Source: Scrofimicrobium canadense
Lineage (GTDB): Bacteria > Actinomycetota > Actinomycetes > Actinomycetales > Actinomycetaceae
Assembly: GCF_009696615.1 (NCBI RefSeq)
Contig: NZ_VULO01000005.1
Span: forward strand, 119,824 to 183,823
DNA length: 64,000 nt
Direction: 5' to 3'
Below the pieces are notes generated by a model that worked only from the letters and a program-made list of their open reading frames with translations, was not told the DNA's origin and ran no database searches. The position numbers were made by a program, and so were the translations under genes. This document shows, one piece after another, positions 1 to 8,966 of this stretch (position 1 is the stretch's first letter; each line of letters starts with the position of its first letter).

Positions 1-639
1 ACTACGCACCATTGATGCGTTAGCTGCGCGAAGCAAACCTCCCTCGGCCGGAAGGTCCGAAGGCACAACAACGCGTTCAGCGTGCAACCATGCCAAGTCA
101 ATCCGGCGCGTCTCACCCAGGACGGCCACTTCGAGGGCACCTTCCAAGGTAAGCGGCAGACCTAGATTTCTCGCAAGCAGATTTCCAGTTCCCGCAGGAA
201 TTATCCCCATGGGGTAGCCCGAATGGGCCATGCCCGCTGCGACCGCGCGGACAGTTCCGTCGCCACCCGCGGCTAGCACAACGAGGGGTTCATGTTGGAT
301 TGCTTCGATTGCCTGCCCGGTTCCGGGATCCTCAACGGTGGTTTCTAGCCACTGCGCCTCATTGCCAGTCATTGCCTGACAAATTCGGTTAACCTGAGCC
401 TTAAAAGCCTCGAGATTATTTGGTTTCGTTGGATTAGCAATTACCCATACGCGTTTGTGAGGAACATCGTCAGGTGAAGTCTCATCAAAGGTTTCATCTT
501 TAAGGCCAAGATACGCTAGAGCCTCCGGGGAAGGCTCAGTTCTATGCGTCGGCATCCACGAGATGATGATCACCGCTAGCAGAATGAGAACAGCCAAAAC
601 AATAAGCGGTCCAGCTGGAACGGGTAACTGAGGGATCAT
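1..639 (-). CDS. Diacylglycerol kinase-like lipid kinase, N-terminal part
   Basis: The frame opens at an ATG (639-637) and runs off the left edge, giving 213 residues with the C-terminus outside the window. Residues about 10-29 form one hydrophobic membrane anchor. The kinase catalytic domain follows, with the signature LAAGGDGTVRAV near residue 120 and PAGTGNLLARNLGLPL near 145. GGDGT binds nucleotide and GTGN belongs to the DAGK catalytic fold (family knowledge). The likely role is phosphorylation of diacylglycerol or a related lipid at the membrane; the lipid cannot be told from sequence. It is divergent from serS, with a short shared promoter region at 640-702. Confidence 0.85.
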   Translation of the reverse strand, partial: MIPQLPVPAGPLIVLAVLILLAVIIISWMPTHRTEPSPEALAYLGLKDETFDETSPDDVPHKRVWVIANPTKPNNLEAFKAQVNRICQAMTGNEAQWLETTVEDPGTGQAIEAIQHEPLVVLAAGGDGTVRAVAAGMAHSGYPMGIIPAGTGNLLARNLGLPLTLEGALEVAVLGETRRIDLAWLHAERVVVPSDLPAEGGLLRAANASMVRS

Positions 640-702
640 GTCTAAGAGACTATCGCGATTATGGGGGTTATTCCTCTTGCTCTTGCGCGATAGCATGGAG
701 TC

Positions 703-1956
703 ATGATTGATTTGCGAATGTTGCGCGAAAATCCAGAAGTGGCGAAAGCCTCGCAACTGGCGCGTGGAAATGATCCTGACCTGGTAGATCAGATTATCGC
801 TGCCGACGAGAAGCGCAGAAGAGCACTCCAGACATTTGAGTCTTTGCGCGCAGAGCAGAAACAGATGTCAAAATCTGTTGGCAAAGCCACTGCGGAAGAG
901 CGCCCCGCAATCCTCGCCAAAGCGAAAGAACTCGCCGCCCAAGTCAAGGAGGCTGAGGCTGAGTCTGCGGCCGCCGCCAGCGATCTCGAAAAGATTGCGA
1001 TGCAGCTGGAAAACATTGTCGAGGGTGCACCCAGCGGTGGTGAAGAGGACTACGTTGTACTTCGGTACGAAGGGCCCAAGCCGCGTGACTTTGCTGCTGA
1101 GGGATTCTCCGCCAAAGACCACCTCGAAATCGCTGAAGGCTTGCGGGCGATCGACATGAAACGTGGAGCCAAAGTCTCCGGTTCACGTTTCTATTATTTG
1201 ACCGGTGTTGGCGCACGGCTCGAACTTGCACTACTTTCGATGGCCCTCGACCAGGGAACCGCGGCCGGCTTCACCATGATGACAACTCCCACGTTGGTCA
1301 AACCCGAAATCATGCGTGGCACGGGATTCCTCGGAGAACATTCCGACGAAATCTACTATCTTCCCGCCGACGACCTTTACCTGGTGGGAACCTCTGAGGT
1401 TGCGCTTGCGGGCTACCACGCCGATGAGATTCTCGATTTGAGTGAGGGGCCCCTGCGCTATCTAGGATGGTCCACCTGCTACCGGCGTGAAGCTGGCGCC
1501 GCGGGGAGGGACACGCGGGGAATCATTCGCGTTCATCAGTTCAATAAAGTAGAGATGTTCTCATACTGTCCAGTCGAAGAAGCGGCAGAAGAGCACCAAC
1601 GTCTTTTAGGGTGGGAAGAAGAGATGCTGGGCAAACTGGAGCTTCCGTATCGAGTTATTGATACGGCTGCCGGTGATTTGGGTTCTTCAGCTGCGAGGAA
1701 GTTTGACTGCGAGGCGTGGCTTCCAACCCAAGAGCGGTGGATGGAAGTTACCAGTACCTCGAACTGCACCACCTTCCAGGCTCGACGACTGGGAGTGCGT
1801 CAGAAGAACGCTCCTGTAGCAACACTCAATGGAACCCTGGCAACAACACGCTGGTTGGTGGCGCTCCTCGAAAATCACCAGCAAGCGGACGGTTCCGTGT
1901 ACTTACCTCCGGCCTTGCGTCCGTACATGGGAGGCCTAGAGGCGTTGGTTCCGTGA
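703..1956 (+). CDS. serS: Seryl-tRNA synthetase
   Basis: A 417-residue protein of normal SerRS length. Residues about 1-105 are the long charged antiparallel coiled coil ([17 protein letters not shown] start) that contacts the long variable arm of tRNA-Ser. The class II core follows: motif 2 is [20 protein letters not shown] and motif 3 includes [15 protein letters not shown]. It charges tRNA-Ser in the cytoplasm; a tRNA-Ser gene lies 2.3 kb downstream. Its TGA stop overlaps the GTG start of the next gene (GTGA), so the two are probably translationally coupled. Confidence 0.97.
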   Translation: MIDLRMLRENPEVAKASQLARGNDPDLVDQIIAADEKRRRALQTFESLRAEQKQMSKSVGKATAEERPAILAKAKELAAQVKEAEAESAAAASDLEKIAMQLENIVEGAPSGGEEDYVVLRYEGPKPRDFAAEGFSAKDHLEIAEGLRAIDMKRGAKVSGSRFYYLTGVGARLELALLSMALDQGTAAGFTMMTTPTLVKPEIMRGTGFLGEHSDEIYYLPADDLYLVGTSEVALAGYHADEILDLSEGPLRYLGWSTCYRREAGAAGRDTRGIIRVHQFNKVEMFSYCPVEEAAEEHQRLLGWEEEMLGKLELPYRVIDTAAGDLGSSAARKFDCEAWLPTQERWMEVTSTSNCTTFQARRLGVRQKNAPVATLNGTLATTRWLVALLENHQQADGSVYLPPALRPYMGGLEALVP

Positions 1957-2840
1957 AAAACCTGCTCAGTCCTCCACTTTCAGGTTTGCCAGAAACCCCT
2001 TTTGAACAGTTAGTTGACGAAGCAGCTGCTTCACTTCCCGGATTACCTGAGGATCCTAGCGACTTACTTTTTGCGTTAGACATTGACGGCACGTTGCTGC
2101 ACCCCGGTGGGGTAACGCCTCGAGTCTTCGACGCGTTGCAGGAAGCTCAGGAAGTGGGCGCTCATGTCGTTATTGCCACTGGGCGAGGCGTGGCCTCGAC
2201 AGCTCCAGTGGTTAACGAGGTTGCGCTCACGCATGGGTGGACAGTGTGCTCCAATGGGGCTCTAACCCTACGTTGGGAGGGGGAGCCAGAAGTGGCAACA
2301 CGTCATGATTTTGACCCCCGTGAGGTTGCTGAGCAAGTGTTGCAGGCGATCCCCAGTGCGCTTCTTGCCCGTGACGAAGAAGCTTTGGGTCTGTTGGTGT
2401 CTGCGCCCTTTCCTCGCGGTGAGCTTTTGTTTCACCAGGTAGCTAATGATTTGGAAGAGGTCATAGGAAGACGCACCACAAAACTGGTAGTTCGCGCTCC
2501 CGAAATGGACCGGGAACATTTTGCACAAATGATGCATTTGTTGGAATTGGAGGGGTGCGAACTCTCTGTTGGCTGGACCGCATGGGCCGACATTGGCCCG
2601 ATGGGAGTCACCAAAGCAAGTGCGCTAGAGGATCTTGCAGTAGCCCTAGGAGTACCCTCTCACGGCACAATCGCAATCGGAGATGGAATGAACGACATCG
2701 CCATGCTGCGTTGGGCTGCTCATGGAGTAGCAATGGGAAGTGCAGATTCTGCGGTGATAAACGCAGCTGATGCGACAACCGGTCCCGTAGAGCACGACGG
2801 TGCTGCTGCTGTCATCCGTGCAGTTCTGCAACAATATTGA
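1953..2840 (+). CDS. HAD-superfamily (Cof/IIB type) phosphatase
   Basis: I start this at GTG 1953, overlapping the serS stop; a longer open frame reaches back into serS but is not needed. The 295-residue product has HAD motif I ([10 protein letters not shown], with the two nucleophile/acid aspartates) and motif IV ([13 protein letters not shown]), separated by the large cap insertion of the Cof/IIB subgroup. Such enzymes dephosphorylate sugar phosphates or flavin and pyridoxal phosphates; the substrate is unknown. Coupling to serS is common in actinobacteria and does not by itself indicate a role in translation. Confidence 0.88.
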   Translation: MKNLLSPPLSGLPETPFEQLVDEAAASLPGLPEDPSDLLFALDIDGTLLHPGGVTPRVFDALQEAQEVGAHVVIATGRGVASTAPVVNEVALTHGWTVCSNGALTLRWEGEPEVATRHDFDPREVAEQVLQAIPSALLARDEEALGLLVSAPFPRGELLFHQVANDLEEVIGRRTTKLVVRAPEMDREHFAQMMHLLELEGCELSVGWTAWADIGPMGVTKASALEDLAVALGVPSHGTIAIGDGMNDIAMLRWAAHGVAMGSADSAVINAADATTGPVEHDGAAAVIRAVLQQY

Positions 2841-2871
2841 CGATAGAATAGACACGATCAAAGGAGGCACA

Positions 2872-4203
2872 ATGGGGTGGTTGAATTCCGTCGAACACAG
2901 CCGGTGGCTGTCACGGCAAATGCAGGCATTACTGGAGCACGGGCATGCTGCGCGCGCGGAGACGGGATTTGGATACTTCGGTGCCGACGGTCAGGTAGAT
3001 GAAGACAAGCCCATCGACCTGGCTATCACCGCTCGCATGACATACGTCTATTCCCTAGGGACACTCATGGGAATTCCAGGATCGCGCAGATTCTGTGACC
3101 ATGGACTGCATTGCTTAGCGAAATACTTCAAAGATCCTGTATACGGCGGGTGGTTTAGTGCAATCAAACACCGAGCTCCCGATGGCGTGGGAATTCCATG
3201 GAGTGAGGCGGCAGCAGACAAGTGGCAGTATGCTCATGCTTTTCTGATTCTTGCCGCGGCGGCGGCGGCAGTGGCTAACCGTCCCGGCGCCTTTGAACTC
3301 TTGCGCGAAGCCCTTGACAACCAAGAAGAGTACTGGCTCTCTGAGGATACGGGCCTGGTGAAGGACCGCTATGCGCGCGATTGGTCAACCGGTGCTCCCT
3401 ATCGGGGTATGAACTCGCTGATGCATACGATCGAGGCGTACATGGCCGCCGCGGAGGCAACCACTGACCCCGAGTGGGTGAGTCGAGCCGAGGTGATGCT
3501 ACACATGGTCTCTGAAGTAGCCGCACCCTTCGACTGGCGAGTACCTGAGCATTTTGATGAGCAGTGGAGACCAGACCCCTCGTTCAACAAAGACAATCCC
3601 AGCGCGCACTATTACCCATATGGTTCTCTTATTGGTCACGGCATGGAATTGGCGCGGCTGTCAGTACAAATGAGGTCAGCCCTACGTTCGCTAGGTCGCC
3701 CAGAACCTGAATATTTGATGCGCATGGCAACAGAACTGTTTGAGCGTGCGCGCCTTGACGGCTGGCGCAGGGACGGTGTGCCCGGTTTCATATACACAGT
3801 AAATTTTGATGGCGAGCCGGTGTTGCGCGACCACTTGCAGTGGGTCGTCAGTGAGGGAATCTGTGCGACTCTTGCGTTGCGCAGGGCCGTTCTCGATGAC
3901 GGTGGCACTACGGGCGATGTGGAGGCCTATGAGCATTCCTACAGATCGTGGCTCGATTACCTCAACGACTACATGATGATTGAACCGGGAGTCTTCGCGC
4001 GGGTGCTGGGCCCGGACAACGAACCGGTGGCAGAGACCATACCGAATCGACCGGATATCTATCACACTTTGCAGGCATTCCTCATGCCTCGAGTGCCCCT
4101 ATGGCCCCCCTTCGCATCTGCCCTTTCACGTGGTCTTTTAGATCACCCGGAGCAGCCTCCGGCAGATAAACGATCCTGGAATGTTTTTGGTCGAGCGCGC
4201 TAG
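2872..4203 (+). CDS. AGE-family sugar isomerase/epimerase
   Basis: The start at ATG 2872 is fixed by an AAGGAGG ribosome site at 2861-2867. The 443-residue protein has the repeated helical pattern and conserved blocks of the N-acylglucosamine 2-epimerase superfamily (GWFSAI, ADKWQYAHAF, YRGMNSLMHTIEAYMAA, YYPYGSLIGHGMELARL), i.e. an (alpha/alpha)6 barrel. Relatives interconvert mannose and fructose or N-acetylglucosamine and N-acetylmannosamine. The length and lack of a cofactor domain favour an aldose-ketose isomerase (inference). It lies 31 bp after the HAD gene and ends the chromosomal block before tRNA-Ser. Confidence 0.85.
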   Translation: MGWLNSVEHSRWLSRQMQALLEHGHAARAETGFGYFGADGQVDEDKPIDLAITARMTYVYSLGTLMGIPGSRRFCDHGLHCLAKYFKDPVYGGWFSAIKHRAPDGVGIPWSEAAADKWQYAHAFLILAAAAAAVANRPGAFELLREALDNQEEYWLSEDTGLVKDRYARDWSTGAPYRGMNSLMHTIEAYMAAAEATTDPEWVSRAEVMLHMVSEVAAPFDWRVPEHFDEQWRPDPSFNKDNPSAHYYPYGSLIGHGMELARLSVQMRSALRSLGRPEPEYLMRMATELFERARLDGWRRDGVPGFIYTVNFDGEPVLRDHLQWVVSEGICATLALRRAVLDDGGTTGDVEAYEHSYRSWLDYLNDYMMIEPGVFARVLGPDNEPVAETIPNRPDIYHTLQAFLMPRVPLWPPFASALSRGLLDHPEQPPADKRSWNVFGRAR

Positions 4204-4264
4204 TTGGCGCTGGCCGCATAGAAGAGGCTAAAATCTAATGTGCTTCTGTCCTGGACGGAAGCCC

Positions 4265-4351
4265 GGAGAGTTGACCGAGCGGCCGAAGGTGTTGGTCTTG
4301 AAAACCAATGTGTCAGCAATGGCACCAAGGGTTCGAATCCCTTACTCTCCG
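4265..4351 (+). tRNA. tRNA-Ser(TGA)
   Basis: Acceptor stem GGAGAGT (4265-4271) pairs with ACTCTCC (4344-4350), with discriminator G at 4351. The anticodon stem TTGGT/ACCAA encloses loop CTTGAAA, giving anticodon TGA (reads UCA and UCG). The T arm is AAGGG-TTCGAAT-CCCTT (4327-4343). A long variable arm marks it as class II (serine). CCA is not encoded. Its 3' end is the integration site of the adjoining element. Confidence 0.96.
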
Positions 4352-4352
4352 C
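4335..4352 (+). other. attL: left attachment core inside tRNA-Ser
   Basis: The 18-bp run GAATCCCTTACTCTCCGC covers the tRNA T-arm and acceptor 3' strand and is repeated exactly at 14982-14999. The tRNA stays intact on this side because the element supplies a matching 3' end. Confidence 0.85.
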
Positions 4353-4358
4353 GACGAG

Positions 4359-4390
4359 CCCCGGGAACCATTGAGTTCTCGGGGTTTTTT
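4359..4390 (+). terminator. Rho-independent terminator after tRNA-Ser
   Basis: CCCCGGGAAC pairs with GTTCTCGGGG (one G-T pair) across a short loop, followed by six T. A near-copy of this terminator lies just beyond the right attachment site. Confidence 0.85.
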
Positions 4391-4500
4391 GTTGCAATGA
4401 CACGGTTTGCGATAATCTAGCTGTATGTAGTTGTAGGCTGTAGTACGCTCTAATAGGCTCAATAGTAGAGCACTATTAGGCCAATAGCAAGGAGAGGGTA

Positions 4501-5781
4501 ATGGTTGCGGGACAGTCAGGCAATCAGGACACTGACAAACCCGTTACGCGGATTCGGAGGAAGAAACGACAGCCACCAAGAAGCCGTCCGAAAAACGAGT
4601 CTTCTCTTCCTACGGGAATCGACTGGGACCATCTTCTAGGCAAATATCGCGTGCGGGTGACGTGGGAAGGGCGTCAGTACACCGTTGGGCGCTACTTTCC
4701 TCTCACCCATGCCAAAGCGGCGCTGGAACTGGCACAAGCGGACATTGCCCGGCGCGAGTTTATTCCCCCCGCAGAGCGACGAAGGCTGCGCAAGCTACAA
4801 CAGCAACAAGAAGCCGAAGAAAAGAAACGCGAAGAAGAACGGAAGCTCACTGTTCGTCAATGGTGTAACCAGTGGCTACAAGACTTGGCAGAGGGCACGG
4901 AAGCCCGTTCTCCATCCACGGTAGCCAGCTACAGAAGCGCTATGAACTCCCATGTATTGCCTCGGATTGGCCACATGAACCTCACCGAGGTAACCCCTGA
5001 CGATATTGAGGCGTGCGTAGAGGCGGCGCGGGATGGTGGCAAGCATGAATCGGCAGGCAAGAACGTTCTTCGCTATGCCAAGAGTATGTTTAATGCTGCG
5101 ATAGCCGTTAACGCCGGCGGACTCAATGAATCGCCCGTAACTGCAACTGTTGGCAAAGCGCGGGCACGTACCCGTGAAGATGGTGAGGTGCCTTCGTTGG
5201 AGGAGGTGTCTGCTTTGGCGGGGGCTATGACACCTGAAACTGAGTTGGCGGTGTTGTTGGCGGCGTGGTGTTCTCTGCGCGTAGGTGAAGTGATCGGCTT
5301 GCAGAGGGGGGATTTCAAGAATCTTGATAAGCCCGGGAAAGCATCACTGAATATTGACCGGCAGTGGTTGAGCAAAGCGAATCCGCCTGCGTATGGTCCG
5401 CCCAAGGATGATAGTTACCGCACTGTTGCCGTGCCTGATCTACTGGCAAAGAAAGCCAAGGCGCATTTGGATAGGTATGTGCTTGATAGTCCTAGCGCGC
5501 CGGTTTTTCCTTCGCCTCGGGACAAGAGTAGGCCTATTAGTCATAATGCGCTTGCCAGGCGGTGGAACGAGGCTAGGGCAACGGTTAGACCCGGCACGGA
5601 CTTTCACGCTTTGCGGCACTTTGGACTAACAATGTATGCCAGGGCTGGAGCCACCCAAACCGAGATCATGCGCCGGGGCGGACATAAAGACGTTGACGCA
5701 GCCCAACGGTACCAACATTCCAGTATCGAGCGCGATCAGCAGCACACAGCACAGTTGAACGAATGGATGAAGCAGAGATAA
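4501..5781 (+). CDS. Tyrosine-recombinase integrase
   Basis: A 426-residue site-specific recombinase of phage/ICE type. ATG 4501 follows an AAGGAGAGGG ribosome site. The N-terminus (about 1-110) is basic with a DNA arm-binding look, a SAM-like core-binding domain spans about 115-210, and the catalytic domain shows the R of SLRVGEVIG (about 258), HALRH (about 369), GGHKDVDA and the tyrosine of AAQRYQH (about 402). It should integrate and excise the element at the tRNA-Ser core. Upstream, CTAATAG (4450-4456) and CTATTAG (4473-4479) form an inverted pair that may be an arm site or promoter operator (inference). Confidence 0.95.
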   Translation: MVAGQSGNQDTDKPVTRIRRKKRQPPRSRPKNESSLPTGIDWDHLLGKYRVRVTWEGRQYTVGRYFPLTHAKAALELAQADIARREFIPPAERRRLRKLQQQQEAEEKKREEERKLTVRQWCNQWLQDLAEGTEARSPSTVASYRSAMNSHVLPRIGHMNLTEVTPDDIEACVEAARDGGKHESAGKNVLRYAKSMFNAAIAVNAGGLNESPVTATVGKARARTREDGEVPSLEEVSALAGAMTPETELAVLLAAWCSLRVGEVIGLQRGDFKNLDKPGKASLNIDRQWLSKANPPAYGPPKDDSYRTVAVPDLLAKKAKAHLDRYVLDSPSAPVFPSPRDKSRPISHNALARRWNEARATVRPGTDFHALRHFGLTMYARAGATQTEIMRRGGHKDVDAAQRYQHSSIERDQQHTAQLNEWMKQR

Positions 5782-5805
5782 TCAGCTATGACGCTAATGG
5801 CGGGC

Positions 5806-6015
5806 CTAGCTGAAAAACTCTTTTGAGTCGATGTCGAGTTTGTTGGCGAGGGCATCAAGTGTGTCAAGGCTTAGGTTTCGTTCCCCGCGTTCTATTCCTG
5901 CAAGGTACCTGGGGGTCACCTCTAGTTGTTCTGCTAGTTTTTCTTGGGTTAGTCCCCGGCTTTTGCGCACTTCACGGAGGTTTTCTCCTACCAGGTATTT
6001 CAGGGCCTTAGTCAC
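5806..6015 (-). CDS. XRE-family HTH regulator
   Basis: A 69-residue, single-domain Cro/CI-type protein starting at GTG 6015. The helix-turn-helix is LTQEKLAEQLEVTPRYLAGI, followed by the typical ERGERNLSLDTLDALANKL tail. It is read toward the integrase end and is divergent from the membrane protein gene at 6131. Three 16-bp operator-like sites lie between the two genes, so the protein probably represses its own promoter and the divergent one. A decayed second copy of this gene lies at 7858-8046. Confidence 0.9.
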   Translation of the reverse strand: MTKALKYLVGENLREVRKSRGLTQEKLAEQLEVTPRYLAGIERGERNLSLDTLDALANKLDIDSKEFFS

Positions 6016-6033
6016 TTACCCATCGTCTAGGCG

Positions 6034-6083
6034 GGAACCTATCAATACCAGGTACCTATAAGTACTCGAGAACCGATAAGTTC
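6034..6083. promoter_or_regulatory. Triple XRE operator array (copy 1)
   Basis: Three 16-bp imperfect palindromes start every 17 bp: GGAACCTATCAATACC (6034), GGTACCTATAAGTACT (6051) and AGAACCGATAAGTTCC (6068). All fit roughly GGWACCKATMARTWCC. They fill the gap between the divergent XRE and membrane protein genes, as in a lambda-like repressor switch. The same trio occurs at 8065-8114. Binding by the XRE protein is an inference. Confidence 0.75.
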
Positions 6084-6130
6084 CAGTAAGGTGAGACATG
6101 TCTGAAAGCAAAGTGACGGAGATGCTAATA

Positions 6131-7798
6131 ATGACCGACCACAGTCAATTCACACCGCAGTCGGCGATGGTGCCAGGGGTTGGAATCGAAGGAAATCCCC
6201 ACCCACGTCGTCCGCGCAGCCTCAAGCGCACCTTCATCACAATCGGTGCCCTCATTATTGTGTTGGGTGTTATTGGTTGGTTGTTTGCCAATCACTACTC
6301 GAAGCAAAGTCACCTCGCGGTACAGGAACGGTGGACGGAGGCCGTAGGTGTCTATGAGGCCAACAAGAACGCTGTGGCGGAACTCCAAAGACGTGGACAA
6401 GCTTTATCTTCGGAAGCCCTCGACTATCAAGTCGACACCACGAGCCTAGAAGAGTATGAGACTGCGACGTTGGGGGCATTGACAGAGTCTGAGAACGTGG
6501 TGGGTAATCCTGCTGCTCAGAATACCCAAGAAGGTGTGACCGACCTGGAAGCCAGAAATGAAGAAGTAGATGTAAAGCTTTCCGACTGGAGGTCAGCGGC
6601 AAATGGACTGGAAAATCAGATCGCCTCAGCGTATCTTCCGGTACACCCCGGGTTTGAGCCAACATCCACAGCCGACTTCCCAAAGGCGGTAGAGACTGGG
6701 CGGATGCAGCCAAGTGACTCCTGGAAGTGGGTACAGGGCAATGGCGTCGGTTCGATGTTGCCAACACCCCTGGCAAGTTCGTGCAGATTAGCGGAGGCTG
6801 ACGGATTTCGCGGGATTGAATGCGAAAGTGATGGCCATCAGTTCAGTGCAGTCACAGGACAGATGACATTCGAAGTCTCTTCCTACGATCTGAGTGTGTC
6901 GATGATAGAGCAATGCGAAACGGACTGGAAAGGACAGGTGCGATACGACCCCTACGGTGCACCCGAAGCCAACAGTAAAGCACTTTTGGTCGGCTGCGAG
7001 GGCGACAACATAGATAATACGCCTGGCACGGAATTAGGTGGATTCAGATTTCCAGGAGGAGATTCGTGGGTTTTGTCTTTCAAAGGAAAGACTCTTCCAA
7101 CAATAGTTGTCGACTATTTTGTGTCGGAGAATTCCAACAACTCATGCATTGAGGGAATTCCGGAGGGCGACAAATGCACGTTGGGAATGATGTCCTGGGC
7201 AATCGCCACGACCGACTATGCAAAAGAGAACCCTTCCACCTACACGCCAGAACCTAACGTGCAGGAAGAATCCGACTTGAGTAGCAACTCTGCCCCTTAC
7301 AGCAGCGGTGGTGGCGGTAGTATCGTGGCGCGCAGTTGTGGGACCCTAGTCGTTCCTGAGCAGCATTGCATACTCCCAGCCGTAACGGTTCCTGCGGGAC
7401 GATCACTGCACTGGCGTGAACCCGCAGTTCTGGGCGGAATCACTCTTACCCCGCTCTTTGGAGACGGCAACTCGGTAACGATCGCTATCTGTTCTACAAC
7501 GTACGAGGGTACCTATTCAATTGTCCCGTGGAGCGCGGACTTTGCGTACGTAGGGGCAAGAGATGGTGACGTGATCTGTGGATCTGCCGACTGTGCTGAC
7601 CCGCTATCGGTCGGTTATGGCAACACCGGCTCCAATTACATTCAGCCCGGCGAATGCGCCATAGGTGCAATCCCCTTCGGATCGCCGAATGGTAAAGCCC
7701 TCCAGGGGCTGCACTACGACAACGGGACCGACCCAGCAGTTTCTTGGGACCTATCCGCCGATGAGCCTACCTGCCCAAACACAAACCCCTGCCAGTAA
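6131..7798 (+). CDS. Membrane-anchored extracellular protein, unknown function
   Basis: I prefer ATG 6131, which has GGAG at 6118-6121; an in-frame ATG at 6098 adds 11 residues. From 6131 the product is 555 residues. A basic stretch (PRRPRSLKR) precedes one membrane helix at about residues 37-55 (TFITIGALIIVLGVIGWLFA), and the remaining roughly 500 residues face outside. The exported part starts helical, then becomes Cys-containing and beta-rich, with a Gly-rich linker (SSGGGGS) before a C-terminal domain holding about ten cysteines and ending CPNTNPCQ. No family was recognised. It is element cargo transcribed from the XRE operator region, so its expression is probably switched with the element. 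Confidence 0.7.
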   Translation: MTDHSQFTPQSAMVPGVGIEGNPHPRRPRSLKRTFITIGALIIVLGVIGWLFANHYSKQSHLAVQERWTEAVGVYEANKNAVAELQRRGQALSSEALDYQVDTTSLEEYETATLGALTESENVVGNPAAQNTQEGVTDLEARNEEVDVKLSDWRSAANGLENQIASAYLPVHPGFEPTSTADFPKAVETGRMQPSDSWKWVQGNGVGSMLPTPLASSCRLAEADGFRGIECESDGHQFSAVTGQMTFEVSSYDLSVSMIEQCETDWKGQVRYDPYGAPEANSKALLVGCEGDNIDNTPGTELGGFRFPGGDSWVLSFKGKTLPTIVVDYFVSENSNNSCIEGIPEGDKCTLGMMSWAIATTDYAKENPSTYTPEPNVQEESDLSSNSAPYSSGGGGSIVARSCGTLVVPEQHCILPAVTVPAGRSLHWREPAVLGGITLTPLFGDGNSVTIAICSTTYEGTYSIVPWSADFAYVGARDGDVICGSADCADPLSVGYGNTGSNYIQPGECAIGAIPFGSPNGKALQGLHYDNGTDPAVSWDLSADEPTCPNTNPCQ

Positions 7799-7857
7799 CA
7801 CGCAGCCCGCCTCAATAGGGCCAGCTCATTGAGGGCCGGAAGTCCCTTGAATGAGTG

Positions 7858-8046
7858 TTAGTGCTTCAACGCCGAGGTGGAGGGTAACGGAGTCAACGGT
7901 GTGAGGTTTCGTTCCCCGCGCTCTATTCCCGCGAGATACCTGGGGGTCACCTCTAGCTGTTCCGCTAGTTTTTCTTGGGTTAGTCCCCTGCTTTTCCGCA
8001 CTTCACGCAGGTTTTCGCCAACCAAGAATCTGAGAGGTTTAGTCGC
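7858..8046 (-). pseudogene. Decayed second copy of the XRE regulator
   Basis: The reverse strand reads FLVGENLREVRKSRGLTQEK and onward through the same helix-turn-helix as the 5806-6015 gene, with near-identical DNA. The start position is GCG instead of GTG, and after ERGERNL the sequence changes to an unrelated Pro/Thr-rich tail ending at TAA. The C-terminal dimer region is therefore lost. The upstream operator trio is kept. This looks like a tandem duplication of regulator plus operators plus membrane gene, with the regulator copy decaying. Confidence 0.8.
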
Positions 8047-8064
8047 CTACCCATAGTCCGAGCA

Positions 8065-8114
8065 GGAACCCATCAATACCAGGTACTTATCAGTTCCGCG
8101 GAAGTGATAGGTTC
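8065..8114. promoter_or_regulatory. Triple XRE operator array (copy 2)
   Basis: GGAACCCATCAATACC (8065), GGTACTTATCAGTTCC (8082) and GGAAGTGATAGGTTCC (8099) have the same 17-bp spacing and matching order as the array at 6034-6083. It precedes the second membrane protein gene. The intact XRE gene could regulate this array in trans (inference). Confidence 0.75.
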
Positions 8115-8151
8115 CGGTAGAATTGGAATGACCTTATTGAACGGAGCAGTA

Positions 8152-8904
8152 ATGATACCGGTCAACTACAAGACAATTCATGACTACTACCAATTCCAGT
8201 TTGGCCGGTGGTTAGAGTTCGTAAAGCCATTAGGGATAGCCGCGGCGGCGTGTCTGGGAGCAGGTGTCCTCCTTGGGTTCTTCTCCACAGAGTTACGTGG
8301 TGTGGGATTCTTTCTGGCACTGCTGATGGGTTTAGGCGCGGCCGCGTGCGTTTACATCGGAAATAAGGAGCACCGGGATTTCCAGACTCTTACAGAACAG
8401 TTCAACCTTCAAGCCGAGCAGGCCATAGTAAACGAGAAGACAGCTAGTCGAGACGCTTTGGGCAACATAGAGTACCGCGACATACCTCCCTTCGTTGAGA
8501 CACGCCCAACAGACTTTCCGCTTCCCACTCCCGGGGACCCGCTATACAGAACAGTCTGGGGCACCGAACCTTACTTGTGGGCAGCTCCCAATGAGGGACG
8601 CACCTTCTCATCCATCCAAATGAAGACCCTGTATTGCTCGCAGGGGTGGATTCACGGTGTTAAAGAAGTTTTTGATCTTCGACAGTCCTATCGTGAGTAT
8701 CAAGGCAACATTCAATGGGCCCTTCGTGAAGTTACCGTCTCGTTTCATACAGTCAGTTCCTCTCGCGGGCATGAAGTGGCACTAGTAGTAACAAACGCGG
8801 GAGAAACCTGGTCCATTTACCTCGATAACTCTCCCGAACAGATAGCCCACATCAGCGCACTGCAAAACCTGGTTCGCCAATCACGCAGCAGCAACACCAA
8901 CTGA
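8152..8904 (+). CDS. Two-helix membrane protein, unknown function
   Basis: ATG 8152 has GGAG 5 nt upstream; in-frame starts at 8104 (GTG) and 8128 lack such a site. The 250-residue protein has two adjacent membrane helices at about residues 20-65 with a short outside turn, and a cytoplasmic C-terminal part of about 180 residues with PH-like alternating beta strands (VTVSFHTVSSSRGHEVALVV). YcxB-like and bacterial PH-domain proteins have this kind of layout, but I cannot assign a family. It is controlled by operator array 2 and lies 62 bp before the next cargo gene, probably in one transcript. Confidence 0.7.
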   Translation: MIPVNYKTIHDYYQFQFGRWLEFVKPLGIAAAACLGAGVLLGFFSTELRGVGFFLALLMGLGAAACVYIGNKEHRDFQTLTEQFNLQAEQAIVNEKTASRDALGNIEYRDIPPFVETRPTDFPLPTPGDPLYRTVWGTEPYLWAAPNEGRTFSSIQMKTLYCSQGWIHGVKEVFDLRQSYREYQGNIQWALREVTVSFHTVSSSRGHEVALVVTNAGETWSIYLDNSPEQIAHISALQNLVRQSRSSNTN

Positions 8905-8966
8905 CAAACAAGACAAACACGTAGAAACCCGGCAAAATCACGCGTTGAAAAAATAGCGAGGAACAA

